A stretch of 29,749 bases of DNA from Prevotellaceae bacterium UBA1075 (GCA_002316015.1 DCCS01000021.1:2992-32740); one strand, 5' to 3'; positions 7,309 to 15,151 are shown, counted from the stretch's first letter. Notes: generated by a model not told the origin, from the sequence alone. Made by a program: numbers and translations.

Positions 7309-7826
7309 TGATGAGAAAAGAGTCAAGAGCCATGGATAGCCAATGGGCATTGGAGGTAATGCACAAGGCCCCGTATATGACCGTGAGTTTTATTGACCAA
7401 AATGGTGAAGCTTACGGCCTGCCGCTGTCACTCGCGTCCGATGACGGCGTAAACTGGTATTTCCACGGTGCTTTGGAGGGCAAGAAACTGGAGGCTATCA
7501 AGGCACATCCGAAGGTCTGCCTTTCCGCCGTAACCCGTTGTACACCCACGGTGGGTCCGAAAGACGGCAGTTTCACCCTGCAGTACAAATCCGCCATTGC
7601 TTTCGGCAAGGCCGAAATCGTGACCAGTGATGAGGAGAAGATCCATGGACTCCGGCTGGTCTGTGAGCGTTTCCTTCCCCAACACATGGACGCTTTTGAC
7701 CAGAGTGTCGCCCGTTCCTTGTCACGCACAGCTGTGGTGCGCGTCACGCTTACCGGGCCGCCGACCGGGAAACGCAAGCAGTATGACAAGGAAGGCGTGG
7801 AAATGAAATATGGCCGAATGGAATAA
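7308..7826 (+). CDS. Pyridoxamine 5'-phosphate oxidase-like flavoprotein, NimA-like
   Basis: A 172-residue split-barrel flavoprotein of the pyridoxamine-phosphate-oxidase-related superfamily. The order of PYMTVSFIDQNGEAYGLPLSLA, WYFHGALEGKKLEAIKAHPKVCLSAV, and LQYKSAIAFGKAEIVTSDEEKI is that of NimA-type proteins, some of which reduce 5-nitroimidazoles. Family membership alone does not establish drug resistance. ATG 7308 overlaps the previous stop (TAATG), with a second ATG at 7311; either is plausible. It ends the tightly packed cluster begun at 5463, which holds two FMN-binding proteins and an AlkZ-related protein. Confidence 0.85.
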   Translation: MMRKESRAMDSQWALEVMHKAPYMTVSFIDQNGEAYGLPLSLASDDGVNWYFHGALEGKKLEAIKAHPKVCLSAVTRCTPTVGPKDGSFTLQYKSAIAFGKAEIVTSDEEKIHGLRLVCERFLPQHMDAFDQSVARSLSRTAVVRVTLTGPPTGKRKQYDKEGVEMKYGRME

Positions 7827-7889
7827 GCATACGGGCACGGCAGACAGGGGCAACTTCTCTTTTGCAAAAAGAAAACACAACATACGCAT

Positions 7890-8123
7890 ATGGCCAAATT
7901 ACTGATCAAGGACACCACCGTGAGCGAGCGGGCGCAGATCGTGCGCGAGGCTCTGGGAGCAGACTGCGACTGCGAGGGAATCGACCTGGCGGACATGTAT
8001 GACGACTACATATACGGACTGAAGGAACTGGCCGACATCAGCCGCGAGTTCAGCGAAAGGCACGCGGGAACCGTGTTGGCGCACCCCGGGGAGGAGGAGA
8101 ATGAGCGTATCTGCGAACTCTGA
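7890..8123 (+). CDS. Small acidic protein of unknown function
   Basis: A 77-residue acidic protein without membrane segments or signal peptide. It begins MAKLLIKDTTVSERAQIVREALG and continues with an acidic middle containing CDCEGIDLADMYDDYIYGLKELADI. I do not recognise a named family, although small proteins of this type occur in Bacteroidales. It is likely real because it uses the same codon style as its neighbours, has a typical start context, and its 3' end overlaps the glycosyltransferase by 23 bases in another frame. The last codons (GEEENERICEL) contain the Shine-Dalgarno sequence of the next gene, implying translational coupling. A degenerate -7-like CTCTTTTG lies upstream near 7856. 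Confidence 0.65.
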   Translation: MAKLLIKDTTVSERAQIVREALGADCDCEGIDLADMYDDYIYGLKELADISREFSERHAGTVLAHPGEEENERICEL

Positions 8124-9051
8124 CACCCAGGCCCGCAAGGAGCTCTCTGTGCTGCTCCCCACGCACGACAACGTGTGCGTGGAACTGGTAAGCGAGTTGC
8201 AGAGGCAAGCCGCGCTGGTGCCGGGACTGCATTACGAGATACTGGTGGCTGATGACGGCTCCACAGACAAGGACTCCATCCTGGCCAACCGCGCCATCAA
8301 CGCCCTGCCACACTGCAGGCTCATAGAGAGAGACCACAATGTGGGCAGAGCTGCCATACGCAACTTCCTGGCCAGGGAGGCCAGGTATGCCCGCCTGCTG
8401 TTTGTTGACAGCGACCTGCGTGTCTGCTCCGGCACTTTCCTGAAGAACTACCTGCAGACCGCCGGGCAGGTGGTGGTGGGAGGCGTGAGAATAGGAGGAG
8501 ACCCAAGGATATGGGGCCGCAACCTGCGGTACAGGTACGAGAAAGCCTGCGAGCGCCAGCATGACGCCCGCCACAGGAACATGGGCCACAGCCAGGAGTT
8601 CCGTACCACCAATTTCGTCATCGGCAAGGACGTGTCGCAGCAATGCCCATTCGACGAGGACTTCAGGCACTATGGCTACGAGGATGTGCTGATGGGCAAG
8701 GCCATCGCGGCCAAGGGCATCCGCATCACACATACCGACAACCCCGTCCTGCTGGACGACTATGAGGACAACAGGCTCTTCATGGACAAGACCGAGGAAG
8801 CCTGCCGTACCCTGTACCAGTTCCGAAGACGACTGGCAGGATACTCCAAACTGATATGCTGGCAGGAACGCCTGGCCGGGTGCCCGGGGCTGTACAGTAT
8901 GGTGGCGAGAGCATCCCGCCTGCTATGCCCCGTCATCAGGAGACACCTGGTGAGGGGCAGGCCCTCAGTATCTCTGTTCAATGCCTACAAACTATTGTAT
9001 TACATACGCCTCTGCACAGAAGACGAGGCACAGGCCCACTACGCAGACTGA
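8101..9051 (+). CDS. Family 2 glycosyltransferase (GT-A fold)
   Basis: A 316-residue glycosyltransferase with the GT2 N-terminal fold: ELSVLLPTHDN, then ILVADDGSTD near residue 50 for nucleotide-sugar binding. LLFVDSDLRV near residue 103 gives the metal-binding DxD-type motif. Further along, TTNFVIGKDV and FDEDFRHYGYEDVLMGKAIAAKGI provide the acceptor-side ED motif. No predicted transmembrane segments are obvious, so it is probably cytoplasmic and loosely membrane-associated. A strong AGGAGGAGA is immediately ahead of ATG 8101, which fixes the start inside the end of the preceding small gene. The GT is not in a polysaccharide cluster, and its sugar donor and acceptor are unknown. Confidence 0.9.
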   Translation: MSVSANSDTQARKELSVLLPTHDNVCVELVSELQRQAALVPGLHYEILVADDGSTDKDSILANRAINALPHCRLIERDHNVGRAAIRNFLAREARYARLLFVDSDLRVCSGTFLKNYLQTAGQVVVGGVRIGGDPRIWGRNLRYRYEKACERQHDARHRNMGHSQEFRTTNFVIGKDVSQQCPFDEDFRHYGYEDVLMGKAIAAKGIRITHTDNPVLLDDYEDNRLFMDKTEEACRTLYQFRRRLAGYSKLICWQERLAGCPGLYSMVARASRLLCPVIRRHLVRGRPSVSLFNAYKLLYYIRLCTEDEAQAHYAD

Positions 9052-9119
9052 CACCGCCGCAGGATTCCAAAGGATGGACAATAATGGCGCGGCAGCACAT
9101 CCATGTGCAAACTATTTCC

Positions 9120-9127
9120 TAACTTTG
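9120..9127 (+). promoter_or_regulatory. Bacteroidota -7 promoter box TAACTTTG
   Basis: Exact TAnnTTTG located 31 bases before the thioredoxin start. It indicates a new transcription unit (thioredoxin, tag, HAD) after the glycosyltransferase. Confidence 0.55.
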
Positions 9128-9157
9128 CAACCGAAAGACCACAAGACATCAATCACT

Positions 9158-9460
9158 ATGGAGAAGTTCAACGACATTATCAACGGCAGCCAACCCACCC
9201 TGGTTGACTTCTTTGCCACCTGGTGCGGCCCGTGCAAAATGATGCACCCTGTGCTTGAGCAGCTGAAGGGCGAACTGGGCGACCAGGTACGCGTCATCAA
9301 GCTGGACGTGGACAAGAACGAGGCACTCGCAAGCGCCTACCGCATCCAGTCTGTGCCCACACTCATGCTCTTCCGCGACGGAAAGTTGTTGTGGAGGCAG
9401 AGTGGAGCCATAGGGCTGGCAGAACTGAAGGGCATCATCGCCGGGCACCTGCGCCCATGA
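9158..9460 (+). CDS. trxA: Thioredoxin
   Basis: A 100-residue thioredoxin. TLVDFFATWCGPCKMM carries the redox-active pair Cys23 and Cys26 in the canonical WCGPC context. VIKLDVDKNEALASAYRIQSVPT ends with the cis-proline that faces the active site, and LMLFRDGKLL is the following strand. There is no signal peptide, so it works in the cytoplasm as a general disulfide reductase. ATG 9158 is chosen because it starts the canonical fold and sits 31 bases after a TAnnTTTG box. Its stop overlaps the 3-methyladenine glycosylase start as ATGA. Confidence 0.94.
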   Translation: MEKFNDIINGSQPTLVDFFATWCGPCKMMHPVLEQLKGELGDQVRVIKLDVDKNEALASAYRIQSVPTLMLFRDGKLLWRQSGAIGLAELKGIIAGHLRP

Positions 9461-10035
9461 GCATGGAGCCGTGCAGATGCCGCTGGTGCAACGGGCAGAA
9501 CCCGCTGTATGTGGAGTATCACGACCACGAGTGGGGCCAGCCCGTGCATGACGACCAGCGTCTGTTCGAGATGCTCCTGCTGGAGACATTCCAGGCGGGA
9601 CTGTCGTGGGAGCGCGTGCTGAACAAGCGCGAGGCTTTCCGCAAGGCATTCGACGGATTCGACGTGGAAGCCGTGTCCCTTTACGACAAAGAGAAGCTGG
9701 AGTCGCTCATGCAGGACACCAGCATCATCCGCAACCGCCGCAAGATAGAGGCCGCGTCCACCAATGCCTTGGTGTTCAAGAATATCCAGCGGGAATATGG
9801 CTCATTTGACAAATACATCTGGGGCTTCACCGGCGGCAAGACGCTGTACGAGTGCGGCATCACCGCCTCACCCCTGTCAGGGACCATCTCCCGTGACCTC
9901 AAACAGCGCGGGATGAAGTTTGTGGGCAGCACCGTCATCTACTCCCTTCTGCAGGCCACCGGCATCATCAACTCACACGAGGAGGGTTGCTTCCTGCACA
10001 CCACGGGACAGAATGGCGCAGGGGGGGGCACATAA
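9457..10035 (+). CDS. tag: DNA-3-methyladenine glycosylase I
   Basis: A 192-residue base-excision repair enzyme that removes 3-methyladenine from alkylated DNA. CRWCNGQNPLYVEYHDHEWG is the family N-terminus, with a zinc-ligand cysteine and the YHDxEWG motif. ETFQAGLSWERVLNKREAFRKAF contains the base-binding glutamate. SHEEGC near the C-terminus supplies the His and Cys that complete the structural zinc site known from E. coli Tag. The start overlaps the thioredoxin stop (ATGA); a second ATG at 9463 is possible. The gene ends with a run of eight Gs (10021-10028) just before the stop, where slippage would alter only the last residues. Confidence 0.95.
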   Translation: MSMEPCRCRWCNGQNPLYVEYHDHEWGQPVHDDQRLFEMLLLETFQAGLSWERVLNKREAFRKAFDGFDVEAVSLYDKEKLESLMQDTSIIRNRRKIEAASTNALVFKNIQREYGSFDKYIWGFTGGKTLYECGITASPLSGTISRDLKQRGMKFVGSTVIYSLLQATGIINSHEEGCFLHTTGQNGAGGGT

Positions 10036-10053
10036 TGGGAAAAAGAACCTGGA

Positions 10054-10662
10054 ATGATAAAGAATCTGATATTCGACTTTGGCAAGGTGCTCGTTGACTA
10101 CGACTTCGAGCGGTTCCTGGGCTTGTTCATCGCAGACCCCGACAACAGGAAAAAGTTCCTGCTTACCATCTGCAACCAGGAGATGGTGAACCGCTGCGAC
10201 AAGGGTGACGAGACCTTTGAGCAAATCGTGGAGGAACAGAAGAGGCTCTATCCGCAATGGAGAGAGGAACTGCAAGCCTTCCACGACCGGCAGACGGAGG
10301 CTGTGACAGGCGAGGTGAAAGGGATGTACAGCCTGTTGTCCAAACTGAAAAAGGAGGGCTACCGCCTCTACGGCCTCACCAACTGGAGCAACGCCGTGTA
10401 TGATGTCATGAAATGCTACAGCCGCATCTTCGGCCTGCTTGACGGACAGGTCATCTCGTCCGAGGAGCATGTCATCAAGCCCGCACCCGCCATTTACCAA
10501 CGCCTGTTTGACCGTTACCGCCTCGCCCCCTGCGAATGCCTCTTCACCGACGACAAGCCCGAGAACGTCAAGGGCGGAATGGCCATGGGCATGAGAGGCA
10601 TCGTGTTTAAGGACGCAAGACAATACGAGCACGACCTGAGAGCAGCCACAGGCAAAGTCTGA
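10054..10662 (+). CDS. HAD superfamily hydrolase, YihX-like phosphatase subgroup
   Basis: A 202-residue haloacid-dehalogenase-type phosphatase. Motif I is FDFGKVLVDYD with the nucleophile at Asp8. A Gly stands where many HAD phosphatases have the second Asp, as is usual in YihX/epoxide-hydrolase-N-type members. A helical cap (residues about 15-85) is followed by motif II GLTNWS, motif III Lys in VIKPAPAIYQ, and motif IV CLFTDDKPENVKGG. It likely dephosphorylates a small phosphorylated metabolite; the substrate is unknown. It lies 18 bases after tag and is probably in the same transcript. Confidence 0.9.
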   Translation: MIKNLIFDFGKVLVDYDFERFLGLFIADPDNRKKFLLTICNQEMVNRCDKGDETFEQIVEEQKRLYPQWREELQAFHDRQTEAVTGEVKGMYSLLSKLKKEGYRLYGLTNWSNAVYDVMKCYSRIFGLLDGQVISSEEHVIKPAPAIYQRLFDRYRLAPCECLFTDDKPENVKGGMAMGMRGIVFKDARQYEHDLRAATGKV

Positions 10663-10691
10663 AAAAAACTGCAATTAAGACACATAACAAA

Positions 10692-11342
10692 ATGAACATG
10701 AAGAAGACTGGAATGGCAATGACGGCGGCAGCGGTGCTGCTTGCCGCATGCGGAAACGGCAAGGCGCAAGAGAACGCCCGCACAGCCGACAGCGTGAATG
10801 TAGTCACAGAAACCATCATGGCACGGCGCTCCATACGCCACTATACAGAGTCTCCGGTGGGCCGTGACACACTCATGAAACTGGCAGAGTACGGGGTGAA
10901 TGCCCCCAACGCGCGCAACATGCAGGAGTGGGCCGTGCGCATCGTGGACAACAAGGAATACCTGGAGGGAGTCACGGAACTGATGAAGACGGCCATGCCC
11001 ATGATGGCCGACACCAGCGACCCCAAGTTCCGCAACGGGTTCCGCAACGCGCCGGCTGTCATCTTTGTGGCGACTCCCGATGACGAGAACGGCATGAACC
11101 TCATCAACGCGGGCGCCCTGTGCGAGAACATCTGCCTGGCCGCGCAGTCCATGGGACTGGGCAGCGTTGTCATGGGAGGCCCCATCGGGTTCATGAACAG
11201 CACCCCCCAGGCCAAGCCCTTCATAGACCGGCTGAACCTGCCGGAAGGCTACAGGCTGCGCATATGCGTGGGCATCGGGCACCCCGACGAGACACCGGAG
11301 GCCAAGCCCAGAGACCTGGGCAAAATAGAACTGGTGAAATAA
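10692..11342 (+). CDS. Nitroreductase family protein with lipoprotein signal
   Basis: A 216-residue protein combining a lipoprotein signal peptide with a nitroreductase fold. The N-terminus has basic residues, a hydrophobic stretch and a lipobox LLAAC with the acylated cysteine at residue 20. The enzyme part begins ETIMARRSIRHYTESPV, the classic FMN-phosphate-binding RRSIR motif. It continues with NAPNARNMQEWAVRIV, then NICLAAQSMGLGSVVMGGP, the usual flavin-contacting loop. Nitroreductases are normally cytoplasmic NAD(P)H enzymes. An exported, membrane-anchored form must either receive its flavin and electrons in the periplasm or serve another role. ATG 10692 or ATG 10698 can start it. There are 29 bases between the HAD stop and this start. 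Confidence 0.87.
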   Translation: MNMKKTGMAMTAAAVLLAACGNGKAQENARTADSVNVVTETIMARRSIRHYTESPVGRDTLMKLAEYGVNAPNARNMQEWAVRIVDNKEYLEGVTELMKTAMPMMADTSDPKFRNGFRNAPAVIFVATPDDENGMNLINAGALCENICLAAQSMGLGSVVMGGPIGFMNSTPQAKPFIDRLNLPEGYRLRICVGIGHPDETPEAKPRDLGKIELVK

Positions 11343-11455
11343 CAGGAAGCCCAAAGGGAACGGCAAGCCCGCACTGGCCTTCGGACGGGATGCCGCACTA
11401 AATGAAACGGCAGGAACAGCCTGCGACAAGCCACATAAGAGGGAGACACTACAGG

Positions 11456-11920
11456 ATGGAATATCTGTCGAAGGAATGCTACGACAAACTCGTGGACGAA
11501 CTGAATGAACTGATAAACGTGGAGCTGCCCAAGGTCAAGAACGAGATAGCCGAGGCACGGGACAAGGGTGACCTGAGCGAGAACTTCGAGTACCACGCTG
11601 CCAAACGCGCGCAAGGCAAACTGCTGGGCAGGATACGTTTCAAGCAAAGGGTATTGCAGTATGCCAGAGTCATGGACACATCCAACCTCGACAAGGACAC
11701 GGTGGGCCTGTTCCGCAAGGTGGAGATGACCAACACGGCCAACGGCACAAAAATGACCTACACCATCGTCAATCCCCACGAAGCCGACCTGAGGGCGTGC
11801 AAGATATCCATCAAGTCGCCCATTGCCAAGGCATTGCTGGAGAAAAAGGCTGGTGATGTGGTGGAGGTACATGTGCCCGCAGGGATACTGAGACTCCGAA
11901 TCGACTCGGTGTCCATGTGA
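11456..11920 (+). CDS. greA: Transcription elongation factor GreA
   Basis: A 154-residue GreA. It rescues backtracked RNA polymerase by stimulating transcript cleavage through the secondary channel. The N-terminal coiled coil (about 1-75) has the acidic tip residues in KGDLSENFEYHAAK. The C-terminal FKBP-like domain includes YTIVNPHEADLRACKISIKSPIAKALL and GDVVEVHVPAGILRLRI. The frame is open from ATG 11402, but 11456 gives the normal GreA N-terminus (MEYLSKECYDKLVDEL) and length, so it is preferred. It is followed by a strong hairpin, which probably ends the transcript. Confidence 0.95.
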   Translation: MEYLSKECYDKLVDELNELINVELPKVKNEIAEARDKGDLSENFEYHAAKRAQGKLLGRIRFKQRVLQYARVMDTSNLDKDTVGLFRKVEMTNTANGTKMTYTIVNPHEADLRACKISIKSPIAKALLEKKAGDVVEVHVPAGILRLRIDSVSM

Positions 11921-11939
11921 GCGGGACGGCGGACAGACG

Positions 11940-11999
11940 AGCGGAAAGGACACCCGGCGGGGAGGCGTTTCCTCCCTTCACGCCTCGAGCCTTTCCGCT
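11940..11999 (+). terminator. Nested hairpin after greA
   Basis: Outer arms AGCGGAAAGG (11940-11949) and CCTTTCCGCT (11990-11999) are a perfect 10-bp pair. Inside them GAGGCGT (11962-11968) pairs perfectly with ACGCCTC (11980-11986). The structure lies 20 bases after the greA stop and is followed by a pyrimidine-rich stretch rather than a clean T-run. It is the best terminator candidate in the window. Confidence 0.65.
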
Positions 12000-12370
12000 T
12001 TCCGTCCCCGTCAAGCCCTGGCCACGCGCCCACACACGCGTCTTATTAGGTATTAGGCTCCCGTGAAGGCAAGCACGTCCCGCCCCGCGCGCTCTTGCCC
12101 CGGCCTCCACCTGGGTTGGTGCCATTGTTTGCCGCCCACCGGCAGACCCGCATGACCTCCCCGGGCATGTGTGCGGGGAAAGGACGAGACACAGACCGGA
12201 AGCGCCAGAGACTGCCGTTCACGTATCCCGCCACCAGCATGCCGCTTGCCTTCCTTTCCCACCACTCGTGTGCCATTGCCGCCAGGAAACCCACAGCATA
12301 TATGCCTCCAAGGCTCGCCGTGTCCCGCACTTTTTCCCACGCCTTGCCTTCCGTTATCAACTTTTCTCAC
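12000..12370. other. Long intergenic region upstream of ftsY; no confirmed gene
   Basis: About 370 bases without a supported gene. On the minus strand a 104-codon frame (12046-12360, TTG start) encodes a partly hydrophobic segment, SLGGIYAVGFLAAMAHEWWE, but the downstream part looks non-coding. It is recorded as a low-confidence candidate in the findings. No tRNA or hairpin comparable to the greA terminator was seen. Confidence 0.35.
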
Positions 12371-12378
12371 TATTTTTG
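12371..12378 (+). promoter_or_regulatory. Bacteroidota -7 promoter box TATTTTTG for ftsY operon
   Basis: Exact TAnnTTTG. A TTG at 12344-12346 lies 24 bases upstream, a little longer than the usual -33 spacing. The transcript would have a leader of roughly 95 bases before ATG 12481. Confidence 0.6.
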
Positions 12379-12480
12379 CAGTTGTAGGAAGATTGCGGCG
12401 GCACGAGGAGGGGGAGACCCGCCCCGGAAAGCCTCATCATTCAGTCCTGAACGTCCACTTAACATTTTCAATCATACAGT

Positions 12481-13434
12481 ATGGGATTCTTTAAGTTCTT
12501 CTCCCGCGAGAAAAAGGAAGTTCTGAACCAGGGCTTGGAAAAGACCAAGCAAAGCTTTTTCGGCAAACTCTCACGCGCCGTGATGGGCAAGTCACACGTT
12601 GACGAGGAAGTCCTGGACAACCTGGAGGAGATACTGGTGACAAGCGATGTGGGCGTGGACACCACGCTGGACATCATACACCGCATCGAGGAGCGTGTGG
12701 CACGCGACAAGTACGTGACCACAGCTGAATTGAACCACGTGCTTCGGGATGAGATTGTACAACTTCTCACCGAGACGGGGTCACAGGACGAGGACGGATT
12801 CAGCATACCACAGGGGAAAAAGCCCTATGTGATTATGGTGGTCGGAGTAAACGGGGTGGGGAAAACCACCACCATAGGCAAACTTGCCTACCAGTTCAAG
12901 AAGGCCGGGCTGAAGGTGTATCTGGGCGCCGCCGACACCTTCCGCGCCGCCGCCGTGGAGCAGCTGTGCGTCTGGGGCGAGCGCGTGGGAGTTCCCGTGA
13001 TAAAGCAAAAAATGGGCAGCGACCCCGCCAGCGTGGCCTATGACACACTGGCAAGCGCCATGGCCAACAACGCGGATGTGGTGCTGATAGACACAGCGGG
13101 GAGGCTCCACAACAAGAAAGGGCTCATGGACGAGCTCTCCAAGATAAAACGCGTGATGCAGAAGCAGATTCCCGGCGCGCCGCACGAGGTGCTTCTGGTA
13201 CTGGACGGAAGCACTGGACAGAACGCCTTTGAGCAGGCCAGGCAGTTCACAGCCGCCACCGAGGTCACAGGCATGGCCATCACCAAACTGGACGGGTCGG
13301 CCAAGGGCGGTGTGGTCATTGGCGTGAGCCACCAGTTCAAGATACCCGTGCGGTACATAGGACTGGGCGAAGGGATGGAAGACCTGCAGCCATTTGACCG
13401 CAGAGAGTTTGTGGACTCGCTGTTCCGCGACTGA
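12481..13434 (+). CDS. ftsY: Signal recognition particle receptor FtsY
   Basis: A 317-residue SRP receptor GTPase. It docks SRP-ribosome complexes at the inner membrane for co-translational insertion. The N domain is a four-helix bundle (about 20-100) starting MGFFKFFSREKKE, a short basic/hydrophobic start that can contact lipid; the long acidic A domain of E. coli is absent. The G domain has GVNGVGKTTT (G1, from about residue 122), AADTFRAAAVEQL (the SRP-specific I-box region), LIDTAGR (G3), TKLDGSAKGG (G4) and the C-terminal GLGEGMEDLQPFD. It is the first gene of the ftsY-rimO-HU-HU/LysM group. Confidence 0.97.
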   Translation: MGFFKFFSREKKEVLNQGLEKTKQSFFGKLSRAVMGKSHVDEEVLDNLEEILVTSDVGVDTTLDIIHRIEERVARDKYVTTAELNHVLRDEIVQLLTETGSQDEDGFSIPQGKKPYVIMVVGVNGVGKTTTIGKLAYQFKKAGLKVYLGAADTFRAAAVEQLCVWGERVGVPVIKQKMGSDPASVAYDTLASAMANNADVVLIDTAGRLHNKKGLMDELSKIKRVMQKQIPGAPHEVLLVLDGSTGQNAFEQARQFTAATEVTGMAITKLDGSAKGGVVIGVSHQFKIPVRYIGLGEGMEDLQPFDRREFVDSLFRD

Positions 13435-13444
13435 GAACAGGCGA

Positions 13445-13479
13445 TGCCTCCCTGTTTCCCCGCCCCCCATGCGGAGGCA
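13445..13479 (+). other. Small hairpin between ftsY and rimO
   Basis: TGCCTCC (13445-13451) pairs with GGAGGCA (13473-13479) around a C-rich loop. It could be an intercistronic mRNA structure or weak attenuator; there is no T-run. Confidence 0.3.
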
Positions 13480-13508
13480 AAGAGGCAGACCGGAAAAGAT
13501 GACAAAGA

Positions 13509-14864
13509 ATGAGAAAGAACACGATAGACATCATCACGCTGGGCTGCAGCAAGAACCTGGTGGACAGCGAGAGGCTGATACGCCAGCTGGAGCTCAACGG
13601 CTACAGGGTGACGCATGACAGCGAGGACCCCAGGGGCGAAATCGCGGTGGTGAACACCTGCGGCTTCATCGGCGACGCCAAGGAGGAAAGCATAAACATG
13701 ATACTGGAGATGGGGGCGCGCAAGCGCGAGGGCAAACTCAGGAAATTATATGTGATGGGCTGCCTCTCGGAACGGTACCTGGCCGACCTTGAAGGCGAGC
13801 TGCCCGAAGTCGACCGCTTCTATGGCAAGTTCAACTGGACTTCCCTGCTCGCCGACCTGGGCAAGCAATACCACCCCGAATGCGCCGACGAGAGGCGCAT
13901 CACCACCCCACCCCATTATGCCTACCTGAAAATATCAGAAGGGTGCGACCGCCATTGCTCCTACTGCGCCATACCCATCATCACGGGCAGGCACCGCAGC
14001 CGCCCCATGCAGGACATCCTGGCCGAGGTACGCGCGCTGGTGGCCAGGGGAGTGAAGGAGATCCAGGTCATCGCCCAGGAACTCACCTACTATGGCGTGG
14101 ACTTGTACCACGAAAGGCGCATCGCCCAACTGGTGGAGGCCATCGCCGAGGTGCCAGGCGTGGAATGGGTGCGCCTGCACTATGCCTACCCCGCCGACTT
14201 TCCCATGGAACTGCTGCGCGTGATGCGCGAACACCATAATATATGCCGCTATCTCGACATCGCCCTGCAGCACATCTCCGATGGCGTGATCGCGGCCATG
14301 CGCAGGAATGTGACAAGCAAGCAGACCTACGGGCTGATAGAGAAGATACGCGCGGAAGTTCCCGGAATACACCTGCGCACCACCCTGATGGTGGGACATC
14401 CGGGCGAGACCGAGGAGGACTTCCAGGAACTGCTCCGCTTTGTGAAATGGGCACGCTTCGAGCGCATGGGAGCCTTTGCCTACAGCGAGGAGGAAGGCAC
14501 CTACAGCACAAGGCACTACCGGGACGACATCCCCCAGGAGGTAAAGGAGGCGCGGCTGGACAAACTCATGCGCCTGCAGCAGGCCATAAGCGCCGAGGTG
14601 CAGGAGGACAAGGTGGGAAAGACCCTGCGCGTCATCATCGACCGCCAGGAGGGCGACTACTTTGTGGGACGCACCGAGTTTGACTCGCCCGAGGTAGACC
14701 CCGAAGTGCTCATCCATGCCGATGGGGGGCTCGACCTGCCCGTCGGGTCATTCCAGTGGGTAAGGATAGACAGCGCCGATGACTTTGACCTGTACGGCCA
14801 CCGCGTGGCAACCCCTGCCGAGCGCGTGCCGCCAACACGAGAAGAACACAAAAACGACCAATGA
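13509..14864 (+). CDS. rimO: Ribosomal protein uS12 methylthiotransferase RimO
   Basis: A 451-residue radical-SAM enzyme that adds a methylthio group to the conserved aspartate of ribosomal protein S12. The N-terminal UPF0004 domain carries cysteines in TLGCSKNLVDSE, VVNTCGFIGDAKEES and VMGCLSERY for one iron-sulfur cluster. The radical-SAM cluster motif CDRHCSYC is at residues 146-153. RHRSRPMQDILAE and YAYPADFPMELLRVM are typical of RimO rather than MiaB. A C-terminal TRAM domain starts near residue 370 (DKVGKTLRVIIDRQEGDYFVGRT). The ATGA overlap with the next gene couples it to the HU gene. Confidence 0.96.
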   Translation: MRKNTIDIITLGCSKNLVDSERLIRQLELNGYRVTHDSEDPRGEIAVVNTCGFIGDAKEESINMILEMGARKREGKLRKLYVMGCLSERYLADLEGELPEVDRFYGKFNWTSLLADLGKQYHPECADERRITTPPHYAYLKISEGCDRHCSYCAIPIITGRHRSRPMQDILAEVRALVARGVKEIQVIAQELTYYGVDLYHERRIAQLVEAIAEVPGVEWVRLHYAYPADFPMELLRVMREHHNICRYLDIALQHISDGVIAAMRRNVTSKQTYGLIEKIRAEVPGIHLRTTLMVGHPGETEEDFQELLRFVKWARFERMGAFAYSEEEGTYSTRHYRDDIPQEVKEARLDKLMRLQQAISAEVQEDKVGKTLRVIIDRQEGDYFVGRTEFDSPEVDPEVLIHADGGLDLPVGSFQWVRIDSADDFDLYGHRVATPAERVPPTREEHKNDQ

Positions 14865-15151
14865 ACAACAAGGAATTCATCAACGAGCTGAGCATACAGG
14901 CCAATCTCCCGGCCAAAGAAGCCGCGGCATGCGCCAATGCCCTGGTCGCCTCCCTGTCGGCACACCTGGCCGAGGAGGACACAATAGCCATATCGGGCTT
15001 CGGGCAGTTTGAGGTCAAGCGCAAGATGGAGCGCGTCATCGTCAACCCGTCCACCAAGCAGAGAATGCTTGTCCCCCCAAAGATTGTGGTGGGGTTCAAG
15101 CCCGTGCAAACCCTCAAGGAACGTGTCAACCAGAAAAACGCAAAGGAATGA
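14861..15151 (+). CDS. HU-family DNA-binding protein
   Basis: A 96-residue HU/IHF-type nucleoid protein. MNNKEFINELSIQANLPAKEAAACANALVASL is the helical dimerisation region and GFGQFEVKRKMERVIVNPSTKQ the start of the DNA-binding beta arm. The arm keeps the proline of the NPxT motif that normally intercalates DNA. Length is normal for HU. The start overlaps the rimO stop as ATGA, and the stop overlaps the next HU-containing gene as ATGA, so the two HU proteins are probably produced in linked amounts and might form heterodimers. Confidence 0.93.
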   Translation: MNNKEFINELSIQANLPAKEAAACANALVASLSAHLAEEDTIAISGFGQFEVKRKMERVIVNPSTKQRMLVPPKIVVGFKPVQTLKERVNQKNAKE

